Counted from the stretch's first letter, positions 46,239 through 63,539 are shown. The stretch is DNA of 64,000 nt from Linderina pennispora (GCF_002104995.1 NW_024468262.1:1-64000); one strand, 5' to 3'. Made by a program: numbers and translations. Notes: generated by a model from the sequence alone, not told the origin.

Positions 46239-49200
46239 TTACGTGAGCTTAGCATACGATGGTGGAGCATATATGCGACTGATGAGCTTAATGATATACA
46301 ATGGTACTGACGACACAGCAGTAATCACCAGCGTCTTCCAGATAAATGCACCAGACAAAATGAATGAAGCGTCAAAATATGCAGGCAGCACCCAGATTGA
46401 CGCAATGTAGATGACAAGCGAGCCTAGAATAGACCAGATCATCAGCCGGTGCCATGTGCGAATCTCAAGGGCGACCATGAGCAGCTCGTTCAGGATCCAG
46501 TCCGGTGAAGGCAATTGACACGACATGCACAAATTCTGTGTCAAACAAGCCACACGGCTATCATCATAAGCGCGCCGCCCTGGTAGATGCTGATCAGCAG
46601 CCATGTAAAGAAAGTCTTGTACGACAGCGAGCGCCCTTTAGGTCAGGTCGGCGTAGAGCTCTGGGTATAGCATGGCAATGTCCTCGCTCACATCGCGATC
46701 GAGCACCAGCGAAAACACGGGTCGCCATCGTATACACCGTGGTGTACCCTACAAGCAGCATTCCCTGGAACAAGCGCGATCGGCGCAAAGTAGAACAGCG
46801 CAGAAAATACAGCCTGCATGATGGAGATGATCAGGCCGCGATGGATAACGAACTGGGCCAGTTTGGCTGATCGCTTGTAGCTGTTGCGGCCATGCCACAG
46901 CAGCAGCCGACCTAGGTAATAGAATTGCATAACCTGAAAAGTCAGCAGCCAGCGATGCCTGCTTGCCCTCCTTGCCAACCAGGCCCACGCCGACATCTGC
47001 GGCCTGGATCATGCTGACATCATTGCCTCCGTCACCGACGGCCAGTACCCGCTTCTTTGTGAAGCGACGGATAAGCCGGACGATGTCGGCCTTTTGTGTG
47101 GGCGAGCAGCGACAGCAGACGACAGCGGACAGCTTGACAGCAATCTCGATGAACTCATCACGGAAGAAATCCAGCGCCACATGCAGCGAGTCTCCGTCAA
47201 TAATCAGGCAGCAGTCGCCTACTGTGCGCAACGGTCTCGAGCGCGTCGTTTACCTGGTGCGCCGATTTTAGCCCAGAGATAACGTGGATGAGCTGGTCGC
47301 GCTTAACTAGCTTGGCTGAAATTGCAACGCAGGTGGCCGTTTCGACCTTGTCGCCTGTCAGCATCCACACCTTGATGCCTGCATTACCCAGCAGCTCCAG
47401 AGTGGTTGGCACATTGTCCTGCAGCCGATCCTCAACGCCAGTGAGACCCAGGAGCTCCAGGTCGCTCTCGAGATAGTCAGCAACAACCTGCTGCATGGCC
47501 TCAGCACGGCCCAGAACAGTCACCTTTGCCTGCTGGTATGCGCGCTCAAACCGGTTGTACGCCTCCTTTGACAGGCGCTTACGGCCAACAACCAGCGTGC
47601 GCAGGCCATCGCGGGCCATGTTTCCACACTCCTCATCGAGCCAGTCATTATACTGCACGATCCGGGACATTGACAGTGTCGGCGCCTTTCTGGATGAAGT
47701 AGATTTCGCCAGAGTGCTGGCTCTGGACAACAATCCCCATGCGCTTCGATTCGCTGGTGAACGGGAACACTTGCAGGATATCGTATGCCAGCGTAGGCGC
47801 TATGCCGTAGCCGCTCTGTGAGGCTGGAATCAGGGCGTCCTAGCCGCAATGTGATGCTGGTCAATGTGCGCTCGGCCAGAACCACGCCCACGTGCTCGGT
47901 CCACTTGACAATGGCCACTTCGTCTGGAGACAGACGCCTGGTACGACATGGGCTTACTGACAGCAACCGATGCATCGTCATGGGCATAGTCGGCGGTCGG
48001 CGTGACGTTGTGGCAGAGCGCTAGACTCTCAACCATGTCAAAAACGCGCTGTGGCATATCTCGGCGTGCCTTTCCGTGGCCGACTGCCAATGCCGCGGGC
48101 TTGGTTTCTGCCACATCCGCTGCTTGGCCTGCCGAGTCCCGACTCCAAGACTTTGTCCTTCAGGTTGTTGCGAACATGGCGGGTCACCTCATCAGATGTC
48201 TCGAGTGTGTATGCCATGATACCCATGTGGATCCGCTTCAGCTCCATCTCGTTGCGAGTCAAGGTACCGGTCTTGTCGGTCAGACAGTACTCAATCCGCC
48301 CAAGCTCCTCGGGGATCATACTGTTACGGACAACAGTGTCGGGGATCTCCTTGTCGCGCTCAATGCCCATCGAGTAGAATGTCTTGCCCATGTCGAGGTT
48401 GACACGCAAGCTGATCGGGATGATGGACGAGAACAGAATCAGGAATCGGAACAGTGTCACGTACCAAACCGCTTTGAATCCGTCCAGGGCGACCATAGCC
48501 AGAGACAGGATTAGCGTGACTAAGAACAGGATCTTTCGACAGCCGGTTGACCTCTGTATCAAGAATTCCAACCTTGGTCTTGGCCTGGCCCGTGTTCATC
48601 GCTGCGCGCGTGTCCTTGCCCGTATAGATTACGTAGCCGATCGCAGTGCCCGAGGCCAGAGTAGTGTTGGCCCATAGCGTAGTTTTCAGCGCCCAGCGGC
48701 GTTGTGACCGGTCCGGACGAGCCTGGAAGACCGCGCTCGATAGTCAGGTTCCCCACGAAATCGTAAATGTCCTTGTGCGGTGCACCCGCATACACAGCTC
48801 CGTGCAGGCTAAAAATGTCCATGTCGTCGGCTAGCTTCTGCGTCGGAGCAGCGGCAATCCTTAGCTTCCAGTCGGTCTCACCGTCCAGTTGATCGGTTCT
48901 AATAAAGCAAGCACCGGACGCCTCGGTGGTCCGCAGCAGCACCATGTCTGCAGGCACGCGCTGGTCCTTTGTCAATGATGATCAGGTCGCCGACCCGGAT
49001 CTTCGCACTGGGAATCACCTCGCGGCCGTCGGAAGACAGGCGCGCATACTTTTGTGAATTGGCCTCCTTGTCGCGCTTCTTGCGCGCATGGTCGTCGTGC
49101 CACTCCTTGGCCATAGTAACCGCCAAGACAAACACCAGCGGGCCTACGTACGTGACAAGGTAGCCGATCCGCAGCTGCGGCACAAACTGCGACAGGGCGA

Positions 49201-49589
49201 CCAGCAGAAAGTACAGGTTGAAAAAGAATTTGAACTGCTCGAACAACACCAGCGGCAGGAACGTCACAAAGTTGTACTTGTTGTTGCTGACGACATTGGC
49301 GGCGAATTTTGTCTTGTACGAGTTGTCGAGCGGGTTCAGGGGCTCTGTTCGCGACATTGTCCTTTGTGTTTCGGTTGCTCGATACTGGCGGTTGCCCAAG
49401 GTTAAGTGCTACCATGTCATTGTGCATATCGTCCTGCGTCGCCATGAGCGGCGTGCCGATTGAGTCTGACAGCGAGTCGCGTCCAGACGCCGAGCTTAGT
49501 CGCCGCAGCGGGATTTCGTCTGGCTCCTCTGCATGTCTCCCGGATGCCGGCTGTGCATATCCTCCAAAACGACCAGACCGCATGTTCAT
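46239..49589 (-). CDS. NEO1: P4-type ATPase, Neo1/ATP9 class phospholipid flippase
   Basis: Flips aminophospholipids toward the cytosolic leaflet of Golgi/endosomal membranes; the Neo1 class works without a Cdc50 subunit. After a Ser/Arg-rich N-terminus come [20 protein letters not shown], the first membrane pair ([20 protein letters not shown]), [22 protein letters not shown], the phosphorylation motif [13 protein letters not shown] (~48276), [22 protein letters not shown], the hinge [17 protein letters not shown] and [16 protein letters not shown]. The C-terminus [12 protein letters not shown] resembles Neo1. About 1,115 residues, as expected. Roughly ten single-base insertions scatter the frames; those near 46937 (TCAGGTTATG) and 47222 each resolve to one extra G. 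Start is placed at the [10 protein letters not shown] Met; upstream in-frame residues look untranslated. It lies 162 bases downstream of the CSC1 gene, same strand. Confidence 0.9.
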
Positions 49590-49750
49590 TTTCCAGGTGG
49601 CAGAGCAGAAGGTGCTGGAATTAAATAACGAATTGAATGCGGAAATGAAGTAGGTCCGCAAGCGCTCTTGGCACCATGCTCATCACTCCTAGCAACATTC
49701 AGTCACGTGCAAGTCTATTGCAATGTCAGTCTACAAAAGTGGTATTTTTT

Positions 49751-52700
49751 CTAGTCCCACCGAGGAACGTTGCGGTTCTGCGACGGCGGGGGAGGGCCTG
49801 GCTGTGGCTGCTGTGTGTGCTGGAACTGCTGCTGTGTATGCTGGAACTGCTGCTGAGGCGGGGGCCGCATCATTGGCCCAGGCCGGACTTGCGGGCGAGG
49901 CGGGCGCTGGTTGAAGCTGTTGGGCGGCGGGCTGTGGTTGTTTTGGGGCGGGCCGTAGTTGGGACGGATCTGTGGTCTTGGGCGCATCCATGGGCCGTGC
50001 ACCAGGAGGGCCGTGAGGCCCAGGCTGCATCATGTTTGGTCTCGGACCAGGCGGGCCTGGGCGCGTGTTGGGACCGCCAGGAGGACCAGGCCACATCATG
50101 TTCGGTCTTGGGCCAGGCTGGCCGTAGCGAGGAGGAGCCATGTTGGCGTAAGGCATAGGCGGCTGCTGCTGCTGGAGCATACCGATATGACCCTTCTCGT
50201 TGGTGCTGGAATCACCGCCACCGTAGAGATCAATCGGATCGAAGGTGTCGCGATTCATATCGTGCGGCTTATCCAGGTCATCGAGGTTACCGAACGACAG
50301 ACTCGATCCATTGGCCGACGGTGGCGATGGCGACCGGGACAGCGAAATCGGCTGTGCGTTGCCAAGCAGGTTGGCGCGGCTGTCGGACGGGCTCAAGGCA
50401 GCATTGTGCCCTTGGTTGCCCATGCTCAGCAGCTCCACCATCTCGCCTATTCGTCGTATTGCTGTCCATCGAATACCGACGGGATCCCGGTCCACTCGAA
50501 TACATTCCCATCGCCGTCGACGCGCCGTCAAAGTCGCGGCGGTCGCGCGCGTCCATCATGCTCTGTGCCTCGAGTGTATTGCCGCCCGAGATGAACGACG
50601 GGTTGCTGGTGAGCGTGCCGCCGCTGAACTTGGTCTCGATGCTGTCCTGCGTGGGTGGAGGGCCGTTGGGGTCGACAAAGAGCGATGTGCGGCCGCGGTA
50701 TACCTTGGACAGCAGATGGCGCACGCGGCGGTCGACAACGGGTGTGGTCAGCTGCTGCGAGAACATCGGGTGGAGGAAGCGGTCTCCCTAGCGACTCCTT
50801 GGCATCCTCGGCCATACTCCGCTGCATGTTGAAGCCTCTCGGTCTCGGGGGTGTGCTGCATGTACTGGACCTGCGGGTTGGTTTTCTTCATCATCATGTA
50901 GCCAGTGATGCATGTCAGCACGGGCAGCGGAATAAGTGCATATACGATGTACTGTGCGCGAGCCATTTCGATAGGACGGTCGGTGAACTCGCTGATGCCG
51001 GACCTTGATACAGCCTATCAGATAGACCTGGAAGATGAACCAGCGACACAACCATGCGGTTGACGACTGACTGCCACATGTCGCCTCCCGTCTCAAACTT
51101 TGTCTGATACACGTACATCACAGCATACTTGTACACCCAATAGGCCAGCACAAAGACCAGGAATGCGAACGGGAACGTGATCGGGGCGTACACCGAGTAG
51201 AACATGCTGATAGGTGTAGATCCACAGATACAGTGAGTAGATAGGCGCGTAGTCGAGATCGGGTGGCTGCGTCAGGTCGCGCAGCTCGCGCGGCGTCAGG
51301 TCACGGGTGTAGCGCTTGATGAAAATCATGATCAGCGAGATGGGCTGCGCAAACTCGATCATTGCGTTCATTCCCCTCTGCGACACGTAGGCAGTCCAGA
51401 ACTGGTTCTTGTTGTTGAGTCGCCGATATAAACTGTGCCGGCAGCGTGGTGATGCTGTCCTTGAAGTTCTGCTTGGCGAACACCACGCGCACCACAAACC
51501 CGACCAGCGTGAGCACGATGAGGTTGGAGAGGATGTAGAACACGTACATCTTTTTGACCACTGCGCGCTCGACCGCGGTCTTGGTTGGGATGCCCTGGTA
51601 GCGGCTGATGGCACGGAACACGTGCGGCACGGCAATATAGTACAGCGTCAGGATGAGCGGCGAGAATGTCGTCTGCCAGATGGTTGAGATGAAATCATTC
51701 CGGCGAAAGAACTCGGCAGTGCTAGGCCACAGCGCCTGGATATTGGTGACATCGCCGATAAACGTCAGTGCTGCTACCGGCCAGAAGGCGACAAAGCAAA
51801 ACAGCACCGAGATGGCACGAGCGCTCCACACACGCGCGATGCGGACAGACTTTGGCATCTGGGCGTTGGTCCAGATGACGTCCTTTGGGTGCGGCGCCAG
51901 ATTTACAACTGCCGGAGACACATTCTTCAGCCCGCGCATTGCATCGTGGGCAGCAAGCGGGCTGACATACGACACAAACCCAACCGTGGTGGGCTTGAAC
52001 GTGTGGTTCTCGCGGCGCACCTGGTTGACTGTGTTTTCAATCTCCTCAATGGCCACCGTGTAGTGCTCGATTCGCATCTACCATTGCGCCATCGACCTTG
52101 ACCTGCGGCCGCTGCGCCTGGCCGATGTTGCCCGTTGCCAGGTATTTGTACAGCACCTTCTCCAGCTTCCGCACCAGCTGCTCGTGCTCATTAATCAGTG
52201 TCGGGAGCTGGCCCAGCTTGCGCGCAATGGATGCCTGGGTGGGCAGCACGGACGTGCAGCGGTTGGCTATGAATGAGTTCAGGGCCTCGTCGCTCTGCTG
52301 GTCGTCGGGAACACGCGTAACCATCAGATGTGCGCGACTGCAGTCAGGCGCTGGTACGTGTCCGACGCAAAGTGCCTCTGGCGCAAAACGATAAAGGCAC
52401 GCAGCTCGCGCCAAATAAAGTAAAGCACAATCACTGGTGAACACGTACGCGGCTGCAAGATGCAGCCAGAATATCTTCAAGTCGGTGATGTGGTAGAACG
52501 TGATCCAGGTAAGCAGGAACTTTCCCAGATCGCCTGTCACAAACTCGTTGTTGCCGTTGACAAAGTTGAGCGGCAGGATGACGCAGGTGCCGATAATCCA
52601 TGAATATGCCCATCAGAATGATCCCGAGCTTGAAGAACCGCAAGAACATCACCGAGTCCAGCCCAATGTTGTCGAAAATATACTGCTCGTCAGCCCGCCA

Positions 52701-53238
52701 CAGCACAGGCGCCCACGCAAAGTACCCCTTTCCGATTTTAGGCGGGCGTCGGCTACTCGGAAAGCGGAAGGGGAAAAAAGCAAGTATTTTTAGTAACCCG
52801 GATGGGTGGACATTTCGGACTTTATTTTCGTTTTCGTTCACAGTAGATGCAGGCTCTTTGCTCGCTCTGTGCTCGCCCTGCTCACACTGTGCTCATCTGT
52901 CCCCACGATCCCCATCCATTCCATATTTTCACAGTTCATCCCGCTGCACCACCCAGGATGCCCCGTGAGCCTGGAAAGAAAAGCACCCAGCCCTCCCCAC
53001 AGGCACTCTCGGCGACTTACCTGCCCTTCATGTGCTTGTAGCGGCGCGCGTATACCCGGGCATTAGTCGGTCGGAGCACCACAAATACTAGAAAGGCGCC
53101 AGCGCCAATAGCAATGTTAATGCCTACCTGGTACAGCAGACCGATAATCGACAGATACTGGTATTTGGCATCTGTGAGGCTGCCCGAGAAAATGCCCTTG
53201 ATGATAGCGTCAACGGTGCTTGATGACCCCGTCGACAT
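49751..53238 (-). CDS. CSC1/RSN1 (TMEM63-like) osmosensitive cation channel
   Basis: Predicted hyperosmolality- or stretch-gated calcium-permeable channel of the OSCA/TMEM63 superfamily. The start MSTGSSSTVDAIIKG leads to an N-terminal span (INIAIGAGAFLVFVVLRPTN) and VYARRYKHMKG, followed by a 268-nt intron. Then PPKIGKGYFAWAPVL, GLDSVMFLRFFKLGI, the cytosolic domain (HLMVTRVPDDQQ, LVRKLEKVLYKYL, GFVSYVSPLAAHDAMRG, PHPKDVIWTNAQMP) and the multi-span core (LPAQFISA, QRGMNAMIEFAQPISLIMIF, YAPITFPFAFLVFVLAY, YIVYALIPLPVLTCITGYMM). The tail is Gly/Pro/Gln-rich with two GPRPNMM motifs; the frame ending QNRNVPRWD at 49751 continues that composition best. About eight one-base insertions break the frame, for instance near 52603, where one G is extra in the gene sense. 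Confidence 0.9.
52753..53020 (-). other. Intron of the CSC1-like gene, 268 nt
   Basis: On the minus strand, GGCAG is followed by the perfect donor GTAAGT; the acceptor is TAG before CCGACGCCC. Splicing in phase 2 joins YKHMKG to SRRPPKIGKGYFAWAP. An acceptor 3 bases earlier (GAG) would add one residue. Confidence 0.8.
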
Positions 53239-53749
53239 TATTATGGCTGTGGATTATGTGTGTATATGCGTCCAGGCGTGTCTGCTGCCAGAGTTGGAAA
53301 ACAAAGAGAACGATAGCGTGAACAAAAAAGATGCGAAAATAAAAAGGTACGGAAGGAAAAGGGAAAATAAAAGCAAGCTCGCCGTGTTTCGTAAACGAAA
53401 GTAAAAAGGACCGTTAAGTAGATGAAAAGAGGGGAGGTTCTGAGCTGCGAATACAATAAGAGGAATAAAAAAGCTAGACAAAGAGAAAGAGAGAAGGGGA
53501 CAAGCCCATTGATTGCTGGTGGCGCTCGCTCCCTCGCAGTCTGGGTGGGCTCAATGGGCCGCCACTGGTGGGCCAATAGGATGGCTCGCGCTAGGCCAAG
53601 AAAAAAGTAAAAATAGGATTTTTGCACACTAATGACGATTGCTACCCGCGGGTTAGCTTGAAGATCCGACCACATGCGACCATGTGAACTCCACGGCAAA
53701 GAGATGGCGGAAAGCCCTGATACAGCATGCCCATCATCGCGTGCGCTTA
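53239..53749. other. Intergenic spacer upstream of the CSC1-like gene
   Basis: 511 bases between the CSC1 start and the ABC transporter stop, both on the minus strand. Long purine-rich runs on the plus strand (pyrimidine-rich in gene sense) suit a promoter. No gene seen. Confidence 0.5.
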
Positions 53750-58007
<4,258 letters not shown>

Positions 58008-58230
58008 CTGGATTCTGCAGCCGCTCAAGGGGCGAGCGACCCAGTGAATGCTGCCATGCAGCGCCCTGGTCATGGGGAGGGGAAAACGGAAACCTCGATT
58101 CTTGACAGCCGGCAGTCGAGTCCCAAAATGGCACGGGTCCACCTTCAAAGTACTTGATTGTATTCCAAAATAAACGCAAGATTAGCTGAGTCTGGTCAAC
58201 TAGTATATCCCCGCTTCCCGCATCACACCC

Positions 58231-59853
58231 ATGAACCAAGTACAGCATTACCAAGAGTTGATCCAGCAGGCTGCGCGCCTGGCTCTGGAACGCAGCGTGG
58301 CTGAGTCAGATGAGCCGAGTGTAGACGCTATTGAGCCTGCAGCCAAGGCTATCCGCGAAGCCCTGAGTCCGAAAGGCGAAACAGTCAAGCGCGATTTCGA
58401 GTACGCATTTCACACTCTGGCATCTGACATCACTGAGCAGCTGGCGAAAACACCCGGAAGCACAGGCGGCTCTGAGTGAAATTAAGGCACTGCTCGACAC
58501 TGCCATCCTTCTCTGCAGCGACAGTACACTCGAGCCAGCATTTGTCTTTTCGCTCACAGATCGAGACCATGGACTCGGTGTCCATCGAAGTTGCCCAGGA
58601 GCTGTTTGGGTTCCTGGAAACGCGGACAGCGCTGGTGCGCAAGGTGATGGCGGAGACCACCGGAAAGGGCGTGGCGATGCTCAAAATCTGCAATAGCTTG
58701 CTGCGACGCATTCCGCACGCAACAATGGGCGAGTTTGCTGGCAGCGTGCAGATTTTCATTGCCAACAGCTTCCCGCTGTCCGAGCGCTCGGGTGTCAATG
58801 TGCGCGGTGATTTCGACACCTCAAATATCCCAGCAATCGACACAGCAGGGCTCGACGAAGGGGGCCGGGAAGAGAAGCTGTATCGGTCGTTCTGGTCATT
58901 GCAAGAGTGCTTTGCGAATCCGCAGTCAGTGTTTAAGAACCGGCCCGAGTCATTTGACAGCTTTGTCAAAGCAGCCAAGTTAGCGCTTGAGGAGTTCCGC
59001 AAGGTCGAGCACAAGAATCAGCCACAGGCGACAGCCACGGCAGCCATGCACGACACGGCTCCGCTAAAGTATCTGACTTCGCCGCGGCTCCTCTGGCTAC
59101 AGTTCAGGTGACCCGCAATTCAAGTGCCAGATTCTGGTGCAGCTGCTAATCTTCACAAAGTACGCGCTATCGAATGGCAGGCGAGAACTTTGAGAGGCTG
59201 AAGGAAGCCGCAGTGAATAAGCTCGTAGTGGTGAATATGGAGATTACCGATGCCGAAGAGCAGACGTTGCGGGATTTGAGCGAGCGCGCCGGAAACCAGC
59301 TATTGACGATGCCCCGCGACCGCGGCACGTTCCGCAGAGCCGCAGTGTTTATGCTGATGCACGAGGCCGACTGGGCCAGGTGGAAGGCCGGGTCGTGTAA
59401 GCCATTCGAGGGGGTGCCGATGCCGGAGCTGGTCGACGAGATGCAGTCGGCAGCGCAGTCGTTCTTTGAGGTGCGTGACGTACAGTATCGGGGCTTCGGG
59501 TGTACCTATGGGCTCGGCCGGGCTGGAGGAGGTGTGGGCAACTGATGTCGAGTCGCTGGAGGGCATCGGTAACGAGGCGCAGAGCGTGACGCTGAAGGAC
59601 ACGCTGGGCAAGCTGACGAGGTTCTGCAGAAGCGACCAAGACTATGAGTTTCCTGACGCTCAAGGAGCGGGGGGTGGTGGATCTGCTGCAGTGGCGAGCA
59701 CTTCGCATGTCGATTCCCTCTGGCGACATCCGCGATGTCGACCCTACGTCAAAGACGCTGGGGCTGAATTGCGAGAATGGGCAAGACCCCAAGGAGGACC
59801 AAGTATCAACCACAGATGTGGATGACGAGCCATTTGTGACAGAGGTCAAGTAA
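58231..59853 (+). CDS. THO complex subunit 1 (Hpr1/THOC1-like)
   Basis: Subunit of the nuclear THO/TREX complex that couples transcription to mRNP assembly and export. From MNQVQHYQELIQQAARLALE the order is VSIEVAQELFGFLETRTALV, KICNSLLRRIPHATMGEFAG with VQIFIANSFPLSERSGVNVRG (the family's LLRRLS...F.GRI..FLA..FPLSEKSGLN block), KLYRSFWSLQECFANP, KYLTSPRLLWLQ, ILVQLLIFTKYAL, FRRAAVFMLMHEADWARWKAGSC near the expected HILNTEENWNSWK-type site, and the C-terminal LTLKERGVVDLLQWRALRM block. About 535 residues, matching the family core. The frame changes near 58460, 59098, 59500 and 59640, each consistent with an extra base. Its start is 223 bases from the divergent ABC transporter's proposed start. 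Confidence 0.82.
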
Positions 59854-59969
59854 GATATGCAATACAGCTAATTTTTTTATACTTTGAAAGCTATTGGGAA
59901 TGTGGTGTATATATATGCTGACTAGCAGCCGAGCTCGCATCGCGAGCAGAGTATTTCTAGTATGCTGGC

Positions 59970-61110
59970 TTAGAGAGACTTTAGGTTTTCCTTGTGCAGG
60001 CGGATGTGCGAGGGCAGACTGACCGACCTTGCCTTTTGCAAGAACTTTGAGCCGTAGAGGATAAAGCCAATACCGACAAAGAAAGCCGAGAAAAAGACCA
60101 GTCCATGCATCCAGCCGTCGAGCTCCTTGAACAGCAGCAGACCTGACAGCGTGGCAACAACGTTGAACGTGGCAAAGAACACAGGCTGGAACTCCATGAC
60201 CGGGATACTTGCCCAGAGCCTGCTGGCGGAACGACTCCTGGCCGATAATCGATGCCACCATGACAATGGCAGCAAGTACCTGGGGCCCAGTCAGGAACAG
60301 CAGCGCCGGGCGCACCTTGGCAGCCTCCACTGCCCCGTAAAACACAATGTCGGCGGGGTTCGGGATCGACGAGTACGATAAGCGCAGGCGCATAAACATG
60401 GTCAGGATCTTGGACACCATGACGTTCATAGAGCCAAACAGCGAGGCCACCAGCACATACAGGAACAGCGACTGCCGGCCCGAGCGAATCAGTGTAATCA
60501 GCGCTGCCTGCACAATGTAGAAGAGACCAAACAGCCCAAGAATCCCCGATGTCGATACCACCTCAATAAACTGCACAGCGTCGTCGGCTGCAGCCTTCCT
60601 TGGCGCAACCAAGCAAAATGCATCCAACTCCGGCCATGATGACCATGAATCCGTACCGCTGGTTAGGCGTGATGCGCTCGCCTAGGAACCGCTCAGCAAG
60701 CACCATATTGACAATAACTGCGATGATTCCCAGTGGCGCAACCACCGACGCCGACAGATACGACAGCGCAACGGAATTGCCAAACAGCTCGCCCGCATAG
60801 TTCATCAGCAGGCCCACTATCCACAGCTTCTCAGTGTAGCGCGGGCGTGGCCCATTTTCGGAAGGGCTGCGCAGCGGTTACAGCACGCTGGCTGAAGGAG
60901 GGGCCGGTTAGCGAGTTACTGCGCGAGCGAATATCGAGGCTGCTCGAATATCCGGCTTCGTAACCAATCCGATGTGCCGACGCTGTGCTCTACACGCCGC
61001 GTCTCCCACTCGCGCTGCAATTTGTTCAAGGCGTATTTCTGCAGGCATTGGCCGGTTCCAATGACGACGTTGCCCAGGAGTGCTGCTGTCAGGCCGACGA
61101 AGAAACTCAT
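59970..61110 (-). CDS. NIPA-like magnesium/DMT-family membrane transporter
   Basis: A ~375-residue multi-span protein of the NIPA family (drug/metabolite transporter superfamily; NIPA proteins carry Mg2+). The start FFVGLTAALLGNVVIGTGQC after Met matches the family's first span. Then come LWIVGLLMNYAGELFGNSVA, LSASVVAPLGIIAVIVNMVL with AERFLGERIT, YGFMVIMAGVGCILLG, the LFYIVQAALITLI and FLYVLVASLFGSMNVMVSKI spans, LFLTGPQVLAAIVMVASI, PVFFATFNVVATLSGLLLFK and GLVFFSAFFVGIGFILYGSK. A hydrophilic, poorly conserved loop (60.83-60.92 kb) follows the first span. Frame breaks lie near 60910, 60590 and 60210. The stop at 59970 follows RLHKENLKSL. It is divergent from NOG1. Confidence 0.85.
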
Positions 61111-61342
61111 CTTTGTGTGGAATTAGTCTAAATGCGAAGGATAGCGAAGCAGCGAGGGGACTCGGTCCGGACAAACAAGGCGCAGAGGTGGTAACGCCGT
61201 GCGAAATCGGCGCAGCGTGACCAGCCCCCGCTCAGCCGAAATGAGGGGCAGCTCTTGATCGCCAACCGTATCAAGCGCTGATTCTGATGCTGATCTATCA
61301 AATCACATCTGCGGATGGACCCAAAAAAAAAAAAGTCGCAAG

Positions 61343-61352
61343 GAAAAATTTT
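61343..61352 (+). promoter_or_regulatory. RRPE-like element upstream of NOG1
   Basis: GAAAAATTTT about 150 bases before the NOG1 start matches the AAAWTTTT core of the ribosomal RNA processing element of fungal ribosome-biogenesis genes. A TATATA lies at ~61476. Motif match only. Confidence 0.4.
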
Positions 61353-61498
61353 AGACAAATAGATGGACTGCCGCATTATTTAGTGCTGGCCAAGCGGCAG
61401 CATCTGCTCTCTTCTTCTCTCTTGCCCCTGCCTTTGCTTCGCTTTATCCCCGGTCGGTTCAACACAAAGCCCCTTATATATTATTTCGATTATTAGCC

Positions 61499-63417
61499 AT
61501 GGCCTCAATCTACAACTTCAAGCGGATAGCGCCGGTGCCTGAGGCCAGCGACTTCCTGGACATTGTGCTGTCAAAGACGCAGCGCAAGACGCCGACGGTG
61601 ATCCACCCGGGCTACAAGATCAGCCGTATCCGTAACTTTTACATGCGCAAGGTCAAGTTCACACAGGAGTCGTTTGACGAGAAGCTGCGGCAGATTCTGG
61701 AGGAGTTCCCGGTCCTCGACAACGTGCACCCGTTCTATGCCGATCTGATGAACGTACTGTACGACAAGGATCACTACAAGCTTGCGCTGGGCCAGATAAA
61801 CACGGCCAAGCATCTCATTGACGCAGTGGGCAAGGACTACGTGCGCCTGCTCAAGTTTGGCGACTCGCTGTACCGCTGCAAGCAGCTGAAGCGCGCCGCC
61901 ATGGGCCGCATGGCGACGATCATGAAGCGCCAGAAGGACTCGCTGAGCTATCTGGAGCAGGTGCGCCAGCATCTGGCCCGTCTGCCGACGATCGACCCGA
62001 ACACGCGCACACTGATCGTGTGCGGCTACCCGAACGTGGGCAAGTCGTCGTTCATGAACAAGGTGACGCGGGCCGACGTGGACGTGCAGCCGTATGCATT
62101 CACCACCAAGTCGCTGTTTGTGGGCCATATGGACTACAAGTACCTGCGCTGGCAGGTCATTGACACGCCGGGAATTCCTCGACCACCCGCTTGAGGAGCG
62201 CAACACGATTGAGATGCAGTCGATTACTGCTTTGGCGCATCTGCGCGCCAGCGTGATGTTCTTCATTGACCTGTCGGAGCAGTGCGGCTACTCGGTCGCC
62301 GAGCAGATGAGCCTGTTCCACTCGATCAAGCCGCTGTTCGCCAACAAACCCACGCTGCTGGTTGTCTCCAAGATCGACACCTGCACGCTTGACGACATCA
62401 AGCCCGAGGAGCGCCAGCTCGTCGAGGCGGTCCGGGAGGAGGGCATCGAGATCACACAGCTCAGCTCGTACCTCGACCAGGGTGTCATCGAGACCCGCGA
62501 CCTGGCGTGCGACAAGCTGCTGCAGCAGCGCGTCGACATGAAGCTCAAGGGCCACAAGGTCTCGAGCGTGCTCAACAAGCTGAATGTCGCCCAGCCTGGC
62601 CGCCGCGACACAGTTGAGCGCCCGGCCTTCATCCCCGATGCCGTGCAGAAGCGCCGCAAGTACAACCCCGAGGACCCCGACCGGCCGCGTCTCGAGCGCG
62701 ACCTGGAGGCCGAGGGTGGAGGTGCTGGCGTCTTCAATGTCGACCTTAAGAAGCACTACAAGCTCAGCAACGACGAGTGGATGTACGACGTCATCCCCGA
62801 GATCATGGACGGCAAGAACGTTGCCGATTTCGTCGACCCCGGATATCGAGGAGAAGCTGGCCGAGCTCGAGCGCGAGGAGGAGAAGCTGGCTGCCGAGGG
62901 CCTGTACGACTCGCTGTCGGAGGAGGAGGACGAGGAGGAGGCCCGCATCAAGGACATTGCCCGCCGCATCCGCGAGCGGAAGAAGGTCATTGCGGTCGAG
63001 AACCGCATGAACAAGGCCAACAAGGCCCAGCTCACCACCAAGCAGAAGGCCACGATTGCCGGCACCGACGACTTTGTCGAGCACCTGCAGGCCCTCGGTC
63101 TTGACCCGAGCGTCGCCGAGGAGCGTGCCCAGGCCGTTGGCCGGAAACGCGGCCGGTCCGAGTCTCGCGACCCGGCCGTCCAGTTGGCTCGCTCGTCGAG
63201 CCTTGCTGCCCGTGCCGTGTCCACCCAGCGCGACCGCTCGACCATGGGTCTCAGGGATGTGCGCCAGAAGGCCGTTGCCGATAAGATGAAGGCCAAGTCT
63301 ACTCGCAAGATGAACGTCATGGCCCGTGCTGGTGAGGCCGACCGCGCGATTGCCTCCAAGATGCCCAAGCATCTGTTCACAGGCAAGCGTGGCGTTGGCT
63401 CCAACGACCGTCGCTAA
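61499..63417 (+). CDS. NOG1: Nucleolar GTPase NOG1 (GTPBP4)
   Basis: Essential GTPase of 60S subunit biogenesis. N-terminal helical domain [20 protein letters not shown] to [15 protein letters not shown]1 [14 protein letters not shown]2-region [17 protein letters not shown]3 DTPGI followed by [21 protein letters not shown]4 VVSKIDTC. The C-terminal part has NVADFVDP and [16 protein letters not shown], an acidic SEEEDEEEA stretch and a basic end [15 protein letters not shown]. About 638 residues, close to yeast Nog1 (647). Two one-base insertions: near 62177 (ATTCCTCGAC, one extra C, restoring GILDHPLEE) and near 62840 (ACCCCGGATATC, one extra C or G, restoring DPDIEEK). The start follows a TATATA by about 20 bases. 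Ends 122 bases before the convergent partial gene. Confidence 0.96.
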
Positions 63418-63539
63418 ACCTCCCAAAGCAGTTTCTTTTCTATAGTCCATATCCGAACTTCACAATATCACTTTACAAATCTCTATTAACATGCTTTTAG
63501 GACACTGTCCAGGATTCTATATCTGCATTTGGGGTCGCG

